Of a DNA stretch of 64,000 bases, positions 22,716 to 36,129 are shown in pieces. The notes under the pieces are model-generated. The model was not told the origin of the DNA. It worked only from the letters and a program-made list of their open reading frames with translations, and searched no databases. The first letter of the stretch is position 1, and every line of letters starts with the position of its first letter. The stretch lies in assembly GCA_016806645.1 (NCBI GenBank), contig JACSYO010000093.1, forward strand, positions 62,001-126,000, read 5' to 3'. The position numbers were made by a program, and so were the translations under genes. This DNA comes from Ophiodon elongatus (taxonomy: Eukaryota > Chordata > Actinopteri > Perciformes > Hexagrammidae).

Positions 22716-25700
22716 AATAAAATAATAAAATAAAAACAAGCTCAAATCTTTTGACAGATTTGATGGAACTGTTTGAACGTCACAAATATATATTATTTTT
22801 TAAAGTAAATTACGAAAAGCCGGTCCACTGATCAGGCAGAAATTCTGCATTAATTCAGAGTCCAACACATTCTCAGACAAATTGTACCTTGTTGGTTGGT
22901 TATTTAAAACAAGGATATGACAACTGAAATCCTGGATCAACATTATGGAGGTTTCCTACTAGCCTTTTATATGGACTTTCTCCGGTAAATTATTCTAACT
23001 TCTCACACCAATTTGGAGGTATAAATTAAGTGTGTATGAAGCTTAATAAAAGTTCAGTCAGGAGGACTCTCTTTGCACTCCTTTTCATTCATAATCTCTC
23101 AGAGTAATCACAGGGAGAAATAGCAACTATCTGCTGATTGTGGGCGTTCACTTTAAATTAACCAACCAGATTCTGCAGTTTCCATAAGCCAATCACATCG
23201 TTGCTGTCAAACTTTAAAAATGTTCTCCTCTCTGCTGCTGTCAGTTGTCATTTCAGCTCAAATCAGATGCGACCCTGCTCCACCCCAGGCTCCTCCAATC
23301 AGTATTCAGTCATGCTCCTCATTCATCATTGGATTGCAGCAACTCCCTTCATCACCACAAGTGTCTGGACTCTGGGGGGATTCTGACTTATCTGACCTCA
23401 GCATCACTACCTCTCGATTATCCTAATTAAAGATGCAGTCCAATCGCCAAAGACTTTGCACTATTCAAAAAATGATGCCTATGTAATGAATTATTGTTAA
23501 ATTCTAATGAAGTCTCTCCTGATTGAAATACAGTACATCTTCCAAAGACTGTTTCTGCTTTGACGCCATCAAGGTAGGACCTTGCAAGTCTGGCATGCAA
23601 AAGTCTGATATCCACTAAGACCACTTTGTTCTTTTGCTTGGAATGAGTTAAAAGAATGACAGTGGCCAGCGGCCTGAGCTAGCAGCACTGACTACAACAT
23701 GAACACCAACCTACAATGACAACACATTGTTCATTCCGTTCTCTCCCTTCCCAGAGGGTTACTAATTGACTGTCGGCATTTTCACAAGGAGACTGTTGAG
23801 TGAAGGGTTTTAACTGCCTGCAGCAATAACCTTTAAGTACTAGCTGGAGTTCTGTAGGTTACGTCTTCTCCTGCTGTGGCCATTTTTTCAGTACTGAAAG
23901 GCAATTTTCAGTTCACATGTCCATACGTTTTCAAGAGCTTGCAGAGGCATGCTGGTTGAAATCCAAACAGTTTTCTGATAAGGCAGGTGTTGGAATTTTA
24001 CAACATCAGACTCTTTAAAATGAAGTTTTCCAAACTGTTACTTTTGGTCTGTTGAGAACATCAGCTCAGAAGGACGTAGTTAAAATGTTTTGGTAGTGCG
24101 CCAAAATTGGTGATTCTATTACAGATACCAGGGCATGTAACTACTCATGTTTTACTCTGTTTATTATTTCTGCTCAGCAGTGTTTGAATAATCAAAATTC
24201 ATTTTCTGTACCCTACAACACTCTCCATCTCTCTCCAATCCCACATCGCTCTCTCCATCCTGCTGTACTGCTTCAGACTCGACCTTTCAATTTGTGTCAC
24301 TCATTCTTTCTGTCAATCACTCTGTCAGAGATACAGACATATGTAAATACCAAACTGATTCTCTGTTTTCTCTCATCGAGTGTCAGCATTTTTGTCTCAG
24401 TCGTAATTGTCAACTGACAGTCAAGTGGGTTAGCATCTCTCAAACAGTATGAATTTGAGTGGAGCACTGTTGACGTACTACTACTTAAAACATATGCGAA
24501 ACAGAGCAGGGAGAGGAAAAGAACCAGCAGTATATTCAAGGGCTTTTGAGAAAAGGAAGGACTCAAGAGGGAAGGTGTTATATAGAGACAAGGAAACATG
24601 CTAGAAGGAAGAAAAAAAAAGAGAACAGGGGACGATACAGTGAAAGAGAATGTGCATCTAAAATAATTTCTGTAATAATATGTCTGTATGTCTGTGACTG
24701 TGTCTGTAGACTGATAGCAGATCCCCCTCACAGTCACATCCATGCTCATGCGCACTGACGTTTGCAGTAAAATTACATTTAAAACTAGAGACTCAAGTCC
24801 AATGAAAAACCCTGGCCTTTTCATTTCTGTTGAATTTATCATATTGCAAAGAATAATGGAGTCGTCCACGTTGAGGTTGACACCTTTATCCAAGTGAATT
24901 CAAATGTGAGAAAATATGATGACGCTGACACCATAGTGTTGTGCCCCAAACCAGTTGTGGGTGGACTTTTCTGAAACTTTACAAGGAAGAAGGGAATAAT
25001 TTCAGTAATTTTAGTAAAATCCTGATAAAGAAAGTTTAGACTTCAGTAAGTTAAAAATGTTAGCTGTATCCACCTGTGAGTGCTGGAGTGTGTCATTTTG
25101 TACTTTGAGAAGTTTTACTGAAACATTTGCCAATAGTGTGAGTGTGACTGTAATTTCTCGTCTGTGTGTGAGAGAGACTGAAGAGACATCAGGAGAAGGT
25201 CATGATTTCTGCTTGTTATCCATTGTCGCCATTTCCTATCGGACGCTTTGACAGCCCACGTCAGATTATTAAAACATATTAAAACCGTGTTAAAAAATAG
25301 ATCATTATTGAAACAGATACTGTTAATTAAGAGATACTCAAAAAGGACTGGTTTGGCATTGAAAAGTGATGAGTCAGCAACAAACACTGGACCTGGTAGT
25401 TTCCACTAGATACTGTATATTGGCAATTGCGTTAGCTTTCATGTAACGCAAATATGAAAGAACCGACTCGGCTGATAAAATAAGTAATTTAAAAGCTGCC
25501 AACTTTTTGTTCAGAAGCTACCTTCTCTATCTTTTGGCCATCCTCATTGAATCCGTCTTGATCGTTTATGTAATCAACTGCCAAATGCCTGAAGAGGCTG
25601 AGAAGAAGAAACTGTCTGACTTTGTGGTTTTACAGATAGTCCATTTCAACTGTTTTTCTTTGATCTGTTGGTTTGGAAATCTGGATGTCAAAGCCACATA

Positions 25701-25970
25701 ACTCGTTTCTACAGTTGTTGGAGATGGTAGTGAGATAACCGGGAGGAGATGAGGCAGGCTGAATCTGTCCAACTGCACCAACCTTCCTTTTTCAACCTTT
25801 TTCAACTTTTCAAGTTCCACATGCGACCCTCTGGCATCGCTTGAGGGTCACGCAAACCTGCAGAAACAGTTGCATGATACACCTATATTTCTCAACACTG
25901 ATAGTGGAGGTTTTATTATTTTTCACTACCATATAAGATTCTGCCATCTTCAGCGGACTGATCTGACAGA

Positions 25971-26035
25971 GCGAGAGAGAGAGGGAGAGAGAGAGAGAGA
26001 GAGAGAGCGATAGAGAGAGAGAGAGAGAGAGAGAG
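25971..26035. repeat. (GA)n microsatellite
   Basis: Roughly 32 GA units with a few substitutions. Confidence 0.96.
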
Positions 26036-28351
26036 TTATCTATCAATGCTATAGATGGTATTTATTTTTCAGTTAGTTTGAACTGTAGCTGCTTTCTAAG
26101 GATTTGTTACATTACATTTTTTCGATTGTATGCATTGAGTTTTTTTTATACTTTCATCGGCTGAAATTAGCCTTTCAATGATTCACTGAATGACTACTGA
26201 CATGTTAGTTCATCCGGCTCGTGGCATATTCCATCTGTCCATATGTCACAGCGCTTCTCTATTCCAGTCTTTACCTGCTTGTCTACTTGTTTGTTTCAAT
26301 CTGCTTCAATATGTCAGCCTGTCAGCTCATCTGCTACTTTAAAGACTTTTCTGCCTGCGCGTAGGTCTGTGTGTGTGCGCATGTGTCTGCCTTACTGCTT
26401 GTCTATCAGCTGCACTGGCTTTCTCTCGTCTCTTCTCCCCTCAGACTTTCACTGTAGTTTCTTTCGTGGCCCCTCCCCCGTTAGCTTTCCTTTCTCCCTC
26501 TCCTCTCGTTTTACTTTCTCTCTGAAACTTTCACTCCACGCACCAGAACTGCTCCCCTCCACTATCCTCTCCCTACAACTTCCTCTATCTGTCCTTCCTT
26601 CTCTTTTCTTCAGTCTTCCACATTAGCCCCTCACGCTCCCTCTCCCTCTCTCTTCCGAACCTCACCCCTCTTCCTCGCTGCCTCCCAGCTGCAAGCAATC
26701 TTATTAATAACAACGCCATAGTTGTTTGGCATTTGTTGTCAGAGTCGTAACATCGCCAGGAGCACTGCGTGTGCCCTTGCCTGCTCGTACGTACACCAAC
26801 AGAACAAGGTAACCTTCAACTGCATCGGTAAGACATATACTTGATTTATAGAGCCGCGCATCGGAGGAGCTTGTTTTGGCGTACATTAAGGGGCGGGCGC
26901 CTTTATCTCATATAGTTAAAGTGTGCACGGGCCTCTTGGATTTTATTCCTTTTTGTAGAAGTAAATTAGAAAGTAAGTGGATGAAACAGGCAGTTGACAT
27001 TATAAACAGACAGCAAAACAGACAGGAAGCAACAAAAAGGGTAGAGGTGATGAGGGGAATACAAATATTTAAGACTGAAGGAGAAAACTTGACATATGTC
27101 CAAGAGTAGTACCATCTCAGATCAACGTTCCTATAGCTGTAACTGATTTTCTTAATTTGTGTATTGCCGAGTCTCTCAATGGACTTTACAGGCTCACAAG
27201 AACAACAGTTACCAAACTGGCCAAAGCTCTCAACAAGTCTACAAGTATATCTTATGATTTATGGAAAAACAGGTAACAATCCTTTTGGAGGGAAATTCAA
27301 ATACTTAATCAGAGTTGTTTTTTTTCATTTTGCTCTAAATACTGAGACAGAACAGGAGTAACAAAAAGGGGCAAATGTAAAAAGAGGAATAAATGTTTGA
27401 ACTGTAGTCAAAAGGATAATACTTGTCTTGAACATTACATGTGAACAATTTAACCAAAATAATATTTAAGTACAAAACCACTTGAAGCATGTAAAAGGAA
27501 GTATCTTGCTAATCTCATCTTGATTTACTGTCTACATTATCAGCTGCTAGTCATTTGTAAATCACTTTAAATCCACTTTGTGTTGAACTAAAACATATAC
27601 GACTGATGCTATACATATAAAGTTAAACTGATTTATTGATTTATTGATTGGTGTCTCAGAAAAGCCAAACTAAATTTGTGTGACTTCAAATGCTTGACAC
27701 AAATTAAAAAATTTAGCAATTCCACACTTTTTTTTTTCTTCACATTTGCTTCATCCAATTCAGCGCTTTCTGCAAATTTAAACGATTAGATCCATAAAGC
27801 CATATATTTAACAGCTGCGTGCATCATGTTAAAGAAGTGTTGCTCAGGAGAGGCAGACACAACTATTCTGTCTTTTCCGAGTGCAAGATTAAAATATTTG
27901 CTCCTCTTATCAAAGCTGAATACAAACTAATATTCTCCCTACTTGAGTTAATTTCCTAGCAGACAAATGGGCTTGTTGTCTTTCAAAGGGAAACTTGACA
28001 GTTCTGGTTTTGTAGTTGTCCAGCTGGCTGGTCGTGATAACATCTGTCACCTCCTGCTTGTGATTCTTGAACAGAGCGTGTACAGTGTCTGTGCTGAGAA
28101 GCCGACAGATACAGTAGGAGCTGGTTTATCTAAATCGCCTGCCACGGCGAAGGGTTTTATCTCGATCTTTGTAATGACGCAAGACAAAGCAACATATTGC
28201 CATCTTTGATCACACAATTTCTTGATGAAAAACAAAGCTTTGATGTTTAGAAGTGTTTTGGCTCTTAACTGTCTCACCACTCTCTAATTAGATTCATTAA
28301 CAAAGTAACAGGCTATGGGGCATTTTGATAGCAGGGTGGGGGGTGGGGTGG

Positions 28352-28354
<3 letters not shown>

Positions 28355-28428
<74 letters not shown>

Positions 28429-28430
28429 CA
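28355..28430. repeat. (CA)n microsatellite
   Basis: About 38 CA units with one CG interruption, next to a G-rich stretch (GGGTGGGGGGTGGGGTGG at 28335-28352). Confidence 0.97.
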
Positions 28431-28781
28431 AGCAAGAGAAGTACTGGGAGGACTTTCAATAATATTTGAGAAGGCAATATTTTCTTTTTGTTCACTTAAC
28501 CTCATGCTGATAATTGCCACTGGGTGCTGATAACTATTCATGCGCATGTGATACTGACTGCATACTAATTCTGCAGGTGCAAGAACGGTCCTACAGTGAG
28601 AGAAACAGAGCAACAGAGACGCAGAGAGAGCGAGGGAGACATCCTGCCTTACTCACAGTTGCCACAAAAAATGTAACAAACCCCCTCATCGGCTTGTTAA
28701 CTGTTTTACTATAGCTGAGACACCCACAGAGTGGAAATACACAAACAGCAGGTCACAGTGCCAAAGCTTAAGTCCCAGCGC

Positions 28782-28783
<2 letters not shown>

Positions 28784-28850
<67 letters not shown>
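28784..28850. repeat. (TG)n microsatellite
   Basis: About 33 pure TG units, complementary to the CA tract 350 bp to its left. Confidence 0.98.
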
Positions 28851-28854
<4 letters not shown>

Positions 28855-31800
28855 CTGCAAAAGTCCATCTTTGTGTGCCCATGTGTGTCTGTATCTCAAC
28901 ATATACACACAGCCATGATGATGATTTTTCATAACTCTAAAATGTTAATACAACCTAAAGTACATAACATCTTCTTTGCAGTATACAAAACATCTTCATA
29001 TATTATTAAATAGGTTAAATAGGTCAAAATTAATAAAACAAAGTGTCTACTATACGATATTGACTATTGTGGCAAGGCGATTCGACGAACTGCATAACAA
29101 ATTGGACAGTTTTGTCTTGGTTTTGTACTGCTGTTCATTGGATTTTAAATGAAACACGGACTACAGAAGGGTTAAGTGCTGACTTCCGCTATCGTCATTC
29201 TATGAACAGTGAAGGAAACTGTAGACCTTTTTATAGATGCCCCTGAGGCACGGAGAGGGAAATAGGGTCGTCCTACACCGCTCGCCATATATGAACAACC
29301 CAAAACACACTTGAAGCTGAGAGTCAGCACTTTAAGCTGAGCTGTTTAATTTTAAATACAGTTTGCTGGAGTCAGACTGATGTAACACATTCGTAGTCCA
29401 AACTACACTCCTTGTCTGCTGCTAGTGTGTTTAGAAATAGTTTTCTTTGACAGCCTCTCACAAGATTGTTTGTTTGGTTGGTCTGGCCATTAGGACTAAG
29501 GAACGTTTTCCTCATGGGGATTGCTGGGTCAGTAGGGGCTTCCATCAACAAATGTTGTTGAACGTCCAAGCTGTTATGCGGTTGAATGGCCAAACTCTTC
29601 TCCTCTATTGAAGCCTGAACTGCATGTATAAGTTCACATCTCAAGGCTCCATGTTTTTCTATGTGACAATGTCAGTTTGCTACCTTCTATCTCTGATACA
29701 CTCAGATAAGACCGACAGGATTTTGTTGTGCATATATTGTCCTTAGGTTAATCTGCAGTAAATTGAGCAGATAGTGGGTTTTTACCTTACATGCCCTTTA
29801 TAAATAAAGCCACAAACAAAGTGTTTTGTTTTTAAGTTTAAGCGTGTGCAGATAAAATAAATTTGGATTCATAAAGGCATTGTAATTTGTGTAATCTATT
29901 GTTGTGATGAACGTTAAATGTACACAGCTTTTAACAGATCCCTTGTTTCCGTCACTCTTTTTCATTAAAGGAATTAATATGACCAATTCTGCCTTGCCCT
30001 TGGGTAGAGGCCCATCTGTTGAAACCATACAAAATCATTAAGCAGCATTAGTAAGCTCCTAAAACCACACTGGTACAATTAGCTTTGATTCAATAAAGCT
30101 GGGATAATTAATTCAAAGCTGGTACATACACTGTGCTTTGTGTGACCACAACATGGAATTAGAAGAACAAACCCGCTGCCCCCCCCCCACACAATTTCTC
30201 ATACATACACGCAAAAACTAAAATACAGGCACAAAAATGTAAAATATAATGCAGGCAGAGAGACATGCAAAACACACGCAGAAACGGACATCCGCAGTGC
30301 ACAAGAATGTGTTGATTAAAGGAACACTTCAACCAGCTTTGTATCACTACAATGCGGCCTTGGAAAAAAAATATTTGCAACCTCTCTCCACGCTGCCAGC
30401 ACCAAGCTCACCTACCGCTCACCCGCCGGCAAAAGTCAGCCAGAAGATGCGAAATGAGCAGGAAGCTGTATGCACCAGCAACACAGAGGGAATACACACA
30501 TCCTTCATTTGCTCATACCACCCACATTGCAACGACACAAAGCCAGTTGAAAATTGACAAGGTTTCCCTTTAACAAATACAATGAAATACAATTCTAAAC
30601 CATTCACAGATAGACAGACAGGCACACACTCTTTTAGCTTGAAGCTATGTTACATATTCATAAATGTATTATTATATGGCTGGCTGACATATTATCTCTC
30701 TATTGCCTCAAATCCTTTTCCTAAAAATAGAGCTTTACTGTGCTCTGTGTGAAAGACAAACCTGACATCTTGACATTTTGTCAGTAACAGTGGGAAAATA
30801 CTGTATTTCTGTATTGACACTGAAGTTGCAATTACTCCAAAACAAGCTCATTGTCTTAGAACTTATGATGCTCAGGTGTTTTAATAACGAAAGATGAAAA
30901 CTGAAATGTCTGATGAAATCCACTTCAAAGCTGGGTGATTCTTGTATGATGCATGACGGATGGCATGTCAGCTATATGAAAGTGAGTTGCATCACAGTAA
31001 ATGCCTAAACACATACTGCACATAAAACTGTGAAATGCTTTGACTTGTGATGAAGGTAGACGAGAGGAGAGAAACAGGAAGAACTTTAAAAAAAAAAAGT
31101 AAACAAAAATCTGCGAGCGGAAAAATAAAAGAATGACACAAAACTAATACTATCCCTCGAACAAACAAACAAGCCGTCATAAAAAGCTTATTTTGTTTTG
31201 AGCAAGAAACAGGATCCAACTATTGAGTCAATCAGACATTTTGAAAAATATGGAAAAATATGATGTTTCATGCTCTCCTGCAATTTAGATCTCAGTCTGA
31301 TGACTTGTATATTGTGCCTGACAGACGACATAACAAGCAGGCAAATGGAAAGGAGACCAATTCATTCCCTCTGTCATTGTTGGGGACAAATAGATGTACA
31401 GAGGGGCTGATACAAACCAGGATGACAGAAGGAACATGCATTAAGAAAATTAGAAGCTAATGTGGGAAAAACACATCAGGATAAAGAATGAAAGAGTAAA
31501 TAAAAATAAAATAAAAGTTCATGTATTTAATGAGAGATGAAATGAGACATAAAGATTGACAGACCAAGATAGAGAAACAGAGCTAATAGCTGTAGATTAT
31601 AGGCCAATTTCACATGTGACCTCTCACACACCCTCTATCTAGCCAGCCAATCACAGAAAACTTGAGGTGAACCAGTGACCTCATAAAAGCAGCACCAACT
31701 GGAAGAGTTATAATGATGACTTGAGAGTGAGAGTGTGTATGTGTCTGCACGTGAGGTAAGAGCATCATTTATTCATGTTGGTTGAGTTTATAGTGTGTGG

Positions 31801-33629
31801 CCACCGGGTTTATCGGCCTTTCAAAACACAGACTGAATGAAAGCGAGTAAGTGTAATATCAATTCTTCACATTTATTGTTTTACAGCTACTGTGGACAGA
31901 CATTTATGCAGCTCAAGAATGAGGAAAAACACTTTCTTTGCTTTTGTTGTAGATAAAAACAAACAAAAAACATTATTAGGCACTATTTCTTTACGGCAAC
32001 TTTTCGGCATTTAATGTATTTTCATTTTGTAAACAGCTAATCTATATGCTTCCCCACTGCCGGGGGCACAGTTGGCCATTTTTGCAAAATTCAAACACAC
32101 TAAAGCACGCAAAGGAACTGAAAGGCCATCCCAAAAACCACTGATGGTGGCTCATAGCCAGACCAATGTTTAGCATACAGGAAGGGGCCGCCCAATGTCT
32201 CCTTAAACGTATTTAAAATTGAGTTTCTGATTCTTTCAATGAGTTTCCAGCAGACGGGGAAAAGCATGCTGCTGCCCTCAAAGTTGATGCTACCGCGCAT
32301 ATTTGTTTTGACTTGGAGTTTCTGGGATTTATACTATGAAAACAAACTTGAAAAAGTTCCTACATTTTATTTTCATTCTTTCCTGGAATCTCCTTACACA
32401 AAAGCACATACTTTGAGTTGTAATCAAAACTGAATTAGGCGAGCAAAGACCATGCTGTTCTGACTTAGCACCTTCTGTTTATATCTACTGCCCTGTACTG
32501 TGATTTTGCATGGTTGTGCTATAAATGTGGTAGAACCATATTAAGTTATCCATCAGGTAAAAGTTAATAATAATAAATGATGTTCTTTGAACGGTAAACA
32601 TTCTTCTCCACGTTTAATTACGATGCATTTTTTATTTTTATTTGGTTGCGTAAAATTGAGATGAATATCCCACTATCCAAAGGATTTATTTATTTATTTA
32701 GATGACGAGTATAAACTTTGACAGAACGTGTGATATCAGCTGTATTAGTGTTTTATTGGTAATTTGCAACTTCTACAGACAGACGTCCAGTAGCCAGACA
32801 TTCTTTTTTTGTTGTTGGTCAAAACAGCTCATTCAAGCCTTTGCATCTCGAAGGTTTCATCAACAACAAGGCCAGCAACAAGTCAACTATCTATTTATTC
32901 AAGACAAAAAACTGTACATCTAGAAATGCTCTTACAGAGAGCAGAAATAGGCTTTGTGTCGCCATAATGTACCACATTATATTAAACACAGCTGTAACTA
33001 AGCTTCGTGGAAAGATCTCAGAGAGTGGGCAAAAATTCTGCATGCAAGTCATAATTATTAAGGTTTTCCTCACATAAACCTTATTTTTACACTAATCATG
33101 GCTGCCATTTATTTTCCTCTAGATATTAAATGTGTTATCATTGTTAGTTACCTCTCTAAATAGCAGTTTGTGTTGTCAGTGGTGGAACCCTGCATTGGAT
33201 TCAAATGACATGCACAAGGGATTCACAGGGAATGCTATATGCACATACTGGTACTGTATAGCTCTAGCAATGTATAAAGAATACGTCACATTTTTAGGTA
33301 CACAAGTTGCTCATATTCTTCTTCTGTTGTTTTATATACATACAGGTATATACATAAAATGTGTCCTCTGCATTAAAGCCATCCTAAACATTTATAGGAG
33401 CCGTGGGCGGCTGTGAAGCGGCCAGGAGCAACTCGGGGTTCAGTGTCAACAGAGTAGCTGCACAAACTGCCGCCAGGGATCCATAACTGTTTAATTTGAA
33501 CAGGCGTCTGGTTTTTGTATTTGTATTACTATGATGTCCTTAATGTTATCACCAGTTACAACAGGTGTTGCCAGATTGTCAGATAAACCAGAATTTATCT
33601 GTTTAACTATTTTATAACTTCAAACTATG

Positions 33630-33919
33630 AATTGCCACCGCTACGCCAAACAGTCAAGTTGCAGTTTCCATCTATGTCTGTCCAAAATGTCATCACTTCA
33701 TCATTATTATCTTATCAGACATTTGTGTGAAATTCTCATAATAAGCCTATTAATTATTGAGTTGAGGCCAAAAATGTGACCTTTGACCACCAAAATCGAA
33801 TCAGTTCACTCTTGAAGATATACCCTTCATGCGTTTCCGAGATATCGAGTGAATTGAGCGGCAGACAACTCAAAACACAATACATCCAGCCATGGTTGTC
33901 GGCGGTACAGAGGCATAAA
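33630..33919 (+). repeat. Dispersed teleost repeat, copy 2
   Basis: Starts AATTGCCACCGCTACGCC and continues AGTTGCAGTTTCCATCTATG, AGACATTTGTGTGAAATTCT, GTGACCTTTGACCACCAAAA and GTTTCCGAGATATCG, ending GGTACAGAGGCATAAAATA. Its right end lies about 45 bp from the splice donor of the exon at 33963-34075, separated only by a GT tract. Confidence 0.75.
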
Positions 33920-33922
33920 ATA

Positions 33923-33924
<2 letters not shown>

Positions 33925-33960
<36 letters not shown>
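33925..33960. repeat. (GT)n/(GC)n tract abutting a splice donor
   Basis: GT units followed by GCGCGC, ending at the base before the donor dinucleotide. On the gene strand the intron therefore starts GTACGCGCGC and then becomes (CA)n. Confidence 0.97.
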
Positions 33961-33962
33961 AC

Positions 33963-34075
33963 CTGTATTCTTCCTGAGCGAACACAGGAATGACAGAGGG
34001 CTGAAGGACTGTGATCTCTACTAGAGTAGTGTTTTCCTTTACTGGCTCACCATCATCATAGGCCACCACCACCAG
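33963..34075 (-). CDS. pcdh15: pcdh15 exon: end of EC9, calcium-free linker, start of EC10
   Basis: Encodes LVVVAYDDGEPVKENTTLVE, then ITVLQPSVIPVFAQEEYR. The position where DxNDNxP should stand reads LQPSVIPVF, with no acidic ligand at all. This agrees with the known calcium-free, bent EC9-EC10 linker of PCDH15. Acceptor TTGATTGACAG|CTG, donor AG|GTACGC, 113 nt, starting in phase 0 and ending two bases into an Arg codon. The intron becomes a CA tract straight after the donor, and a dispersed repeat ends about 45 bp away. Confidence 0.94.
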
Positions 34076-35988
34076 CTGTCAATCAAATACACACAGAGGT
34101 TAAGACCGAGTCAGTAAATATCCACATGCTTGCTTGCAATATTGCAGTCCAGTGCTGCCACTGCTCTTGTGACATTGCAAATATATCAGTTCACACTCTT
34201 TTACAGTGTGCTGACAGCAGAGACAGCCAAACAAATTGATGCAGCTAATGCATGACAGGCTGATAATAAACCAAAATGAATGTCTACATTTTTGTTGCCC
34301 GCGTTCTAAAAGCACATCATTTGCATGGGAATTGGAGAACAGGATGAGGGTGTATCCCACTGGTGTACTTATCTTTCCTGCTTCGCCTTTCTTCTTCATT
34401 TAATTGGGGGGTAACTACTGTTAACTGGCCTCAAAGGATTGCTAATGAAGGCCAAATTTAAATATCAAGATATTAAAATATTGTCTTTCCTCCATCTTAT
34501 TTATCCAGGAAATTGCTGCTGATAATGCGTTGCCTTTCATTGTATAACTCAAACTCTATTAAATGCATTGATAACTCTTTAACTGCTGGAAACTTACAAA
34601 CTTTGTTGGAACATGTGGTAGTTAAGGGCCTTGCTCAATAGCACAATGCCTTTCTTTCAACTGCACTGAATATTTTAATGGGTTGCTTTTTAGTTACAAA
34701 TCTTTTTTTAGCCTCGCAAACTTGCTTATTCATGCCAACCTGCTCCAGAGACATTTTATGAATATACGCTGTGGTGCCATTATAATGGGATGCAAGGAAA
34801 TTAGGTAGACATTTGCGACATATCAATGAGATTGTCTAATTGTGTCATCTGTCGTTCATAAATTATACCTTGGACAGTGTTTATCTCAGTGATAATCCCA
34901 AAATTGTACATAGTGTTGGACTGATTCATTTTGTTTGAGCTAAATGAGGTAGAATTAAGCCCCTGAGTGACATCTTCAGAGGACGCTGAATCCTTGTTGT
35001 GTTAATTAAAGCCCAGTGAAAAGATGAAATTAGAATGGCCCAAAGCCCCATTGAGGAGTGCAGCTGGGAAAAGGCAATTTTGAAACTAATAAGCTGCTGC
35101 GGTATACTTTGTACAGTGGACAGGGATTTATAAGAGTGCTCTGTACAAAGACACCTTTATGCTTTACAAATAATACAAGAAAGCAAGTACAATCTGCAAT
35201 TACAAAATGATCAAATTCATTTCTAGACTTAAGACTTAATTCATGTGGTGCGGTCCCAATCCGCCACCTACTAAATCCCAATATCCCAAAACTAAAGCAA
35301 AACAGGGGAGCATCAGATAAATCTGCAGTAATGATGTCTCTATTGGACTACAGTCCCAGTGTTTACAGTTAGAATAGATCAATTTGAAAGATTGGGGATA
35401 ACAGTAAGTGATGCTACATACTGTATTTACATTATGATAAACAGTAGGCTCACTGCATCGTGGTTATTTTTAATAATACTCAGAATACATTATAGTTTGA
35501 TGGAAGTTAATATCTTCCCAGTAAGACAATCTTCTACTGCTGCTTTACCCCATCGCAGATGTGCATGTTTTATACATTTTTCAATTCAAATGTAAATTAA
35601 AATAACATCTTGTTTTACCCAACTACCATAGTTATGCAGTCACGTAAATCCTACATACAACAGTGGTTACAAACCGTGTGTTTTTAATTCAAAGCGATTT
35701 TCCCTTCTTAGATGTTTAACTGCAATATACTGATATTGCCATCTCTAGAACCCTGCTGCTAGCCTGACTTTAAAAAAGCAAAGGCCAGAGTAAGATTAAG
35801 TGACAAAAATATGCATCATGTTGGGCAACATAATTAGTTTATTTATTATTTACTTCCCAGGAAATCTTCTCATAAGCCCTTAGACTCATCATGTGACCCC
35901 TTGTGAATGTTGACCAATGGAATACAATAAAGTGTACATCAAGGATGCTTGGTGAGTTGTAAATTAAAATCTGCGTGTGCATACTTAC
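34076..35988 (-). other. pcdh15 intron, 1.9 kb
   Basis: Intron within EC9. AT-rich, no exon or named repeat found. Confidence 0.65.
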
Positions 35989-36129
35989 ATTGAACTTGAG
36001 GTTGGGCTCTTCGTTGAGGTTAACTCTGGTTACAACATGTCCTGTCCGTTCCTCTACATCAAATATACTGCCAGAGTATGGAAAAGCCTCCTGGTTCAAT
36101 TTATAGCGCACCAGACCTGCTGGGGTACC
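35989..36129 (-). CDS. pcdh15: pcdh15 exon: EC9 middle strands
   Basis: Encodes GTPAGLVRYKLNQ, then YSGSIFDVEERTGHVVTRV and NLNEEPNLKFN. The IFDVEERTG-V turn is the equivalent of the ID-xTG turn of classical repeats, while NLNEEP replaces LDxE, a variation I also recall in mammalian PCDH15 EC9. Acceptor TCTTCACAG|GGT, donor AAT|GTAAGT, 141 nt, phase 0 at both ends. Confidence 0.94.

Larger units (their letters stand above)
18173..33962 (-). other. pcdh15 intron, 15.8 kb (largest in window)
   Basis: The codon split across this intron joins perfectly (EEY-R-FPQVS), so no coding exon is missing. Contents are long CA/GT tracts (21266-21368, 28355-28430, 28784-28850), a GA tract (25971-26035), two copies of one dispersed repeat (22509-22715 and 33630-33919) and a pyrimidine-rich block (26400-26690). 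The many open frames here are microsatellite or low-complexity artefacts. Confidence 0.7.

Noticed and set aside
24297..24893. 198-codon minus-strand open frame, the longest in the window
   Set aside because: Hydrophobic and Ser/Leu-rich because it reads through pyrimidine-rich DNA. It shows no domain, no cadherin similarity and no splice context, and it lies in the intron whose flanking exons join perfectly.
26243..26626. 127-codon plus-strand open frame
   Set aside because: Derived from a CT-rich tract; the Ser/Leu/Phe/Pro composition is that of low-complexity DNA.
30315..30580. Possible small element with TTAAAGG/CCTTTAA ends
   Set aside because: The inverted ends are only about 10 bases and imperfect, too little to call.
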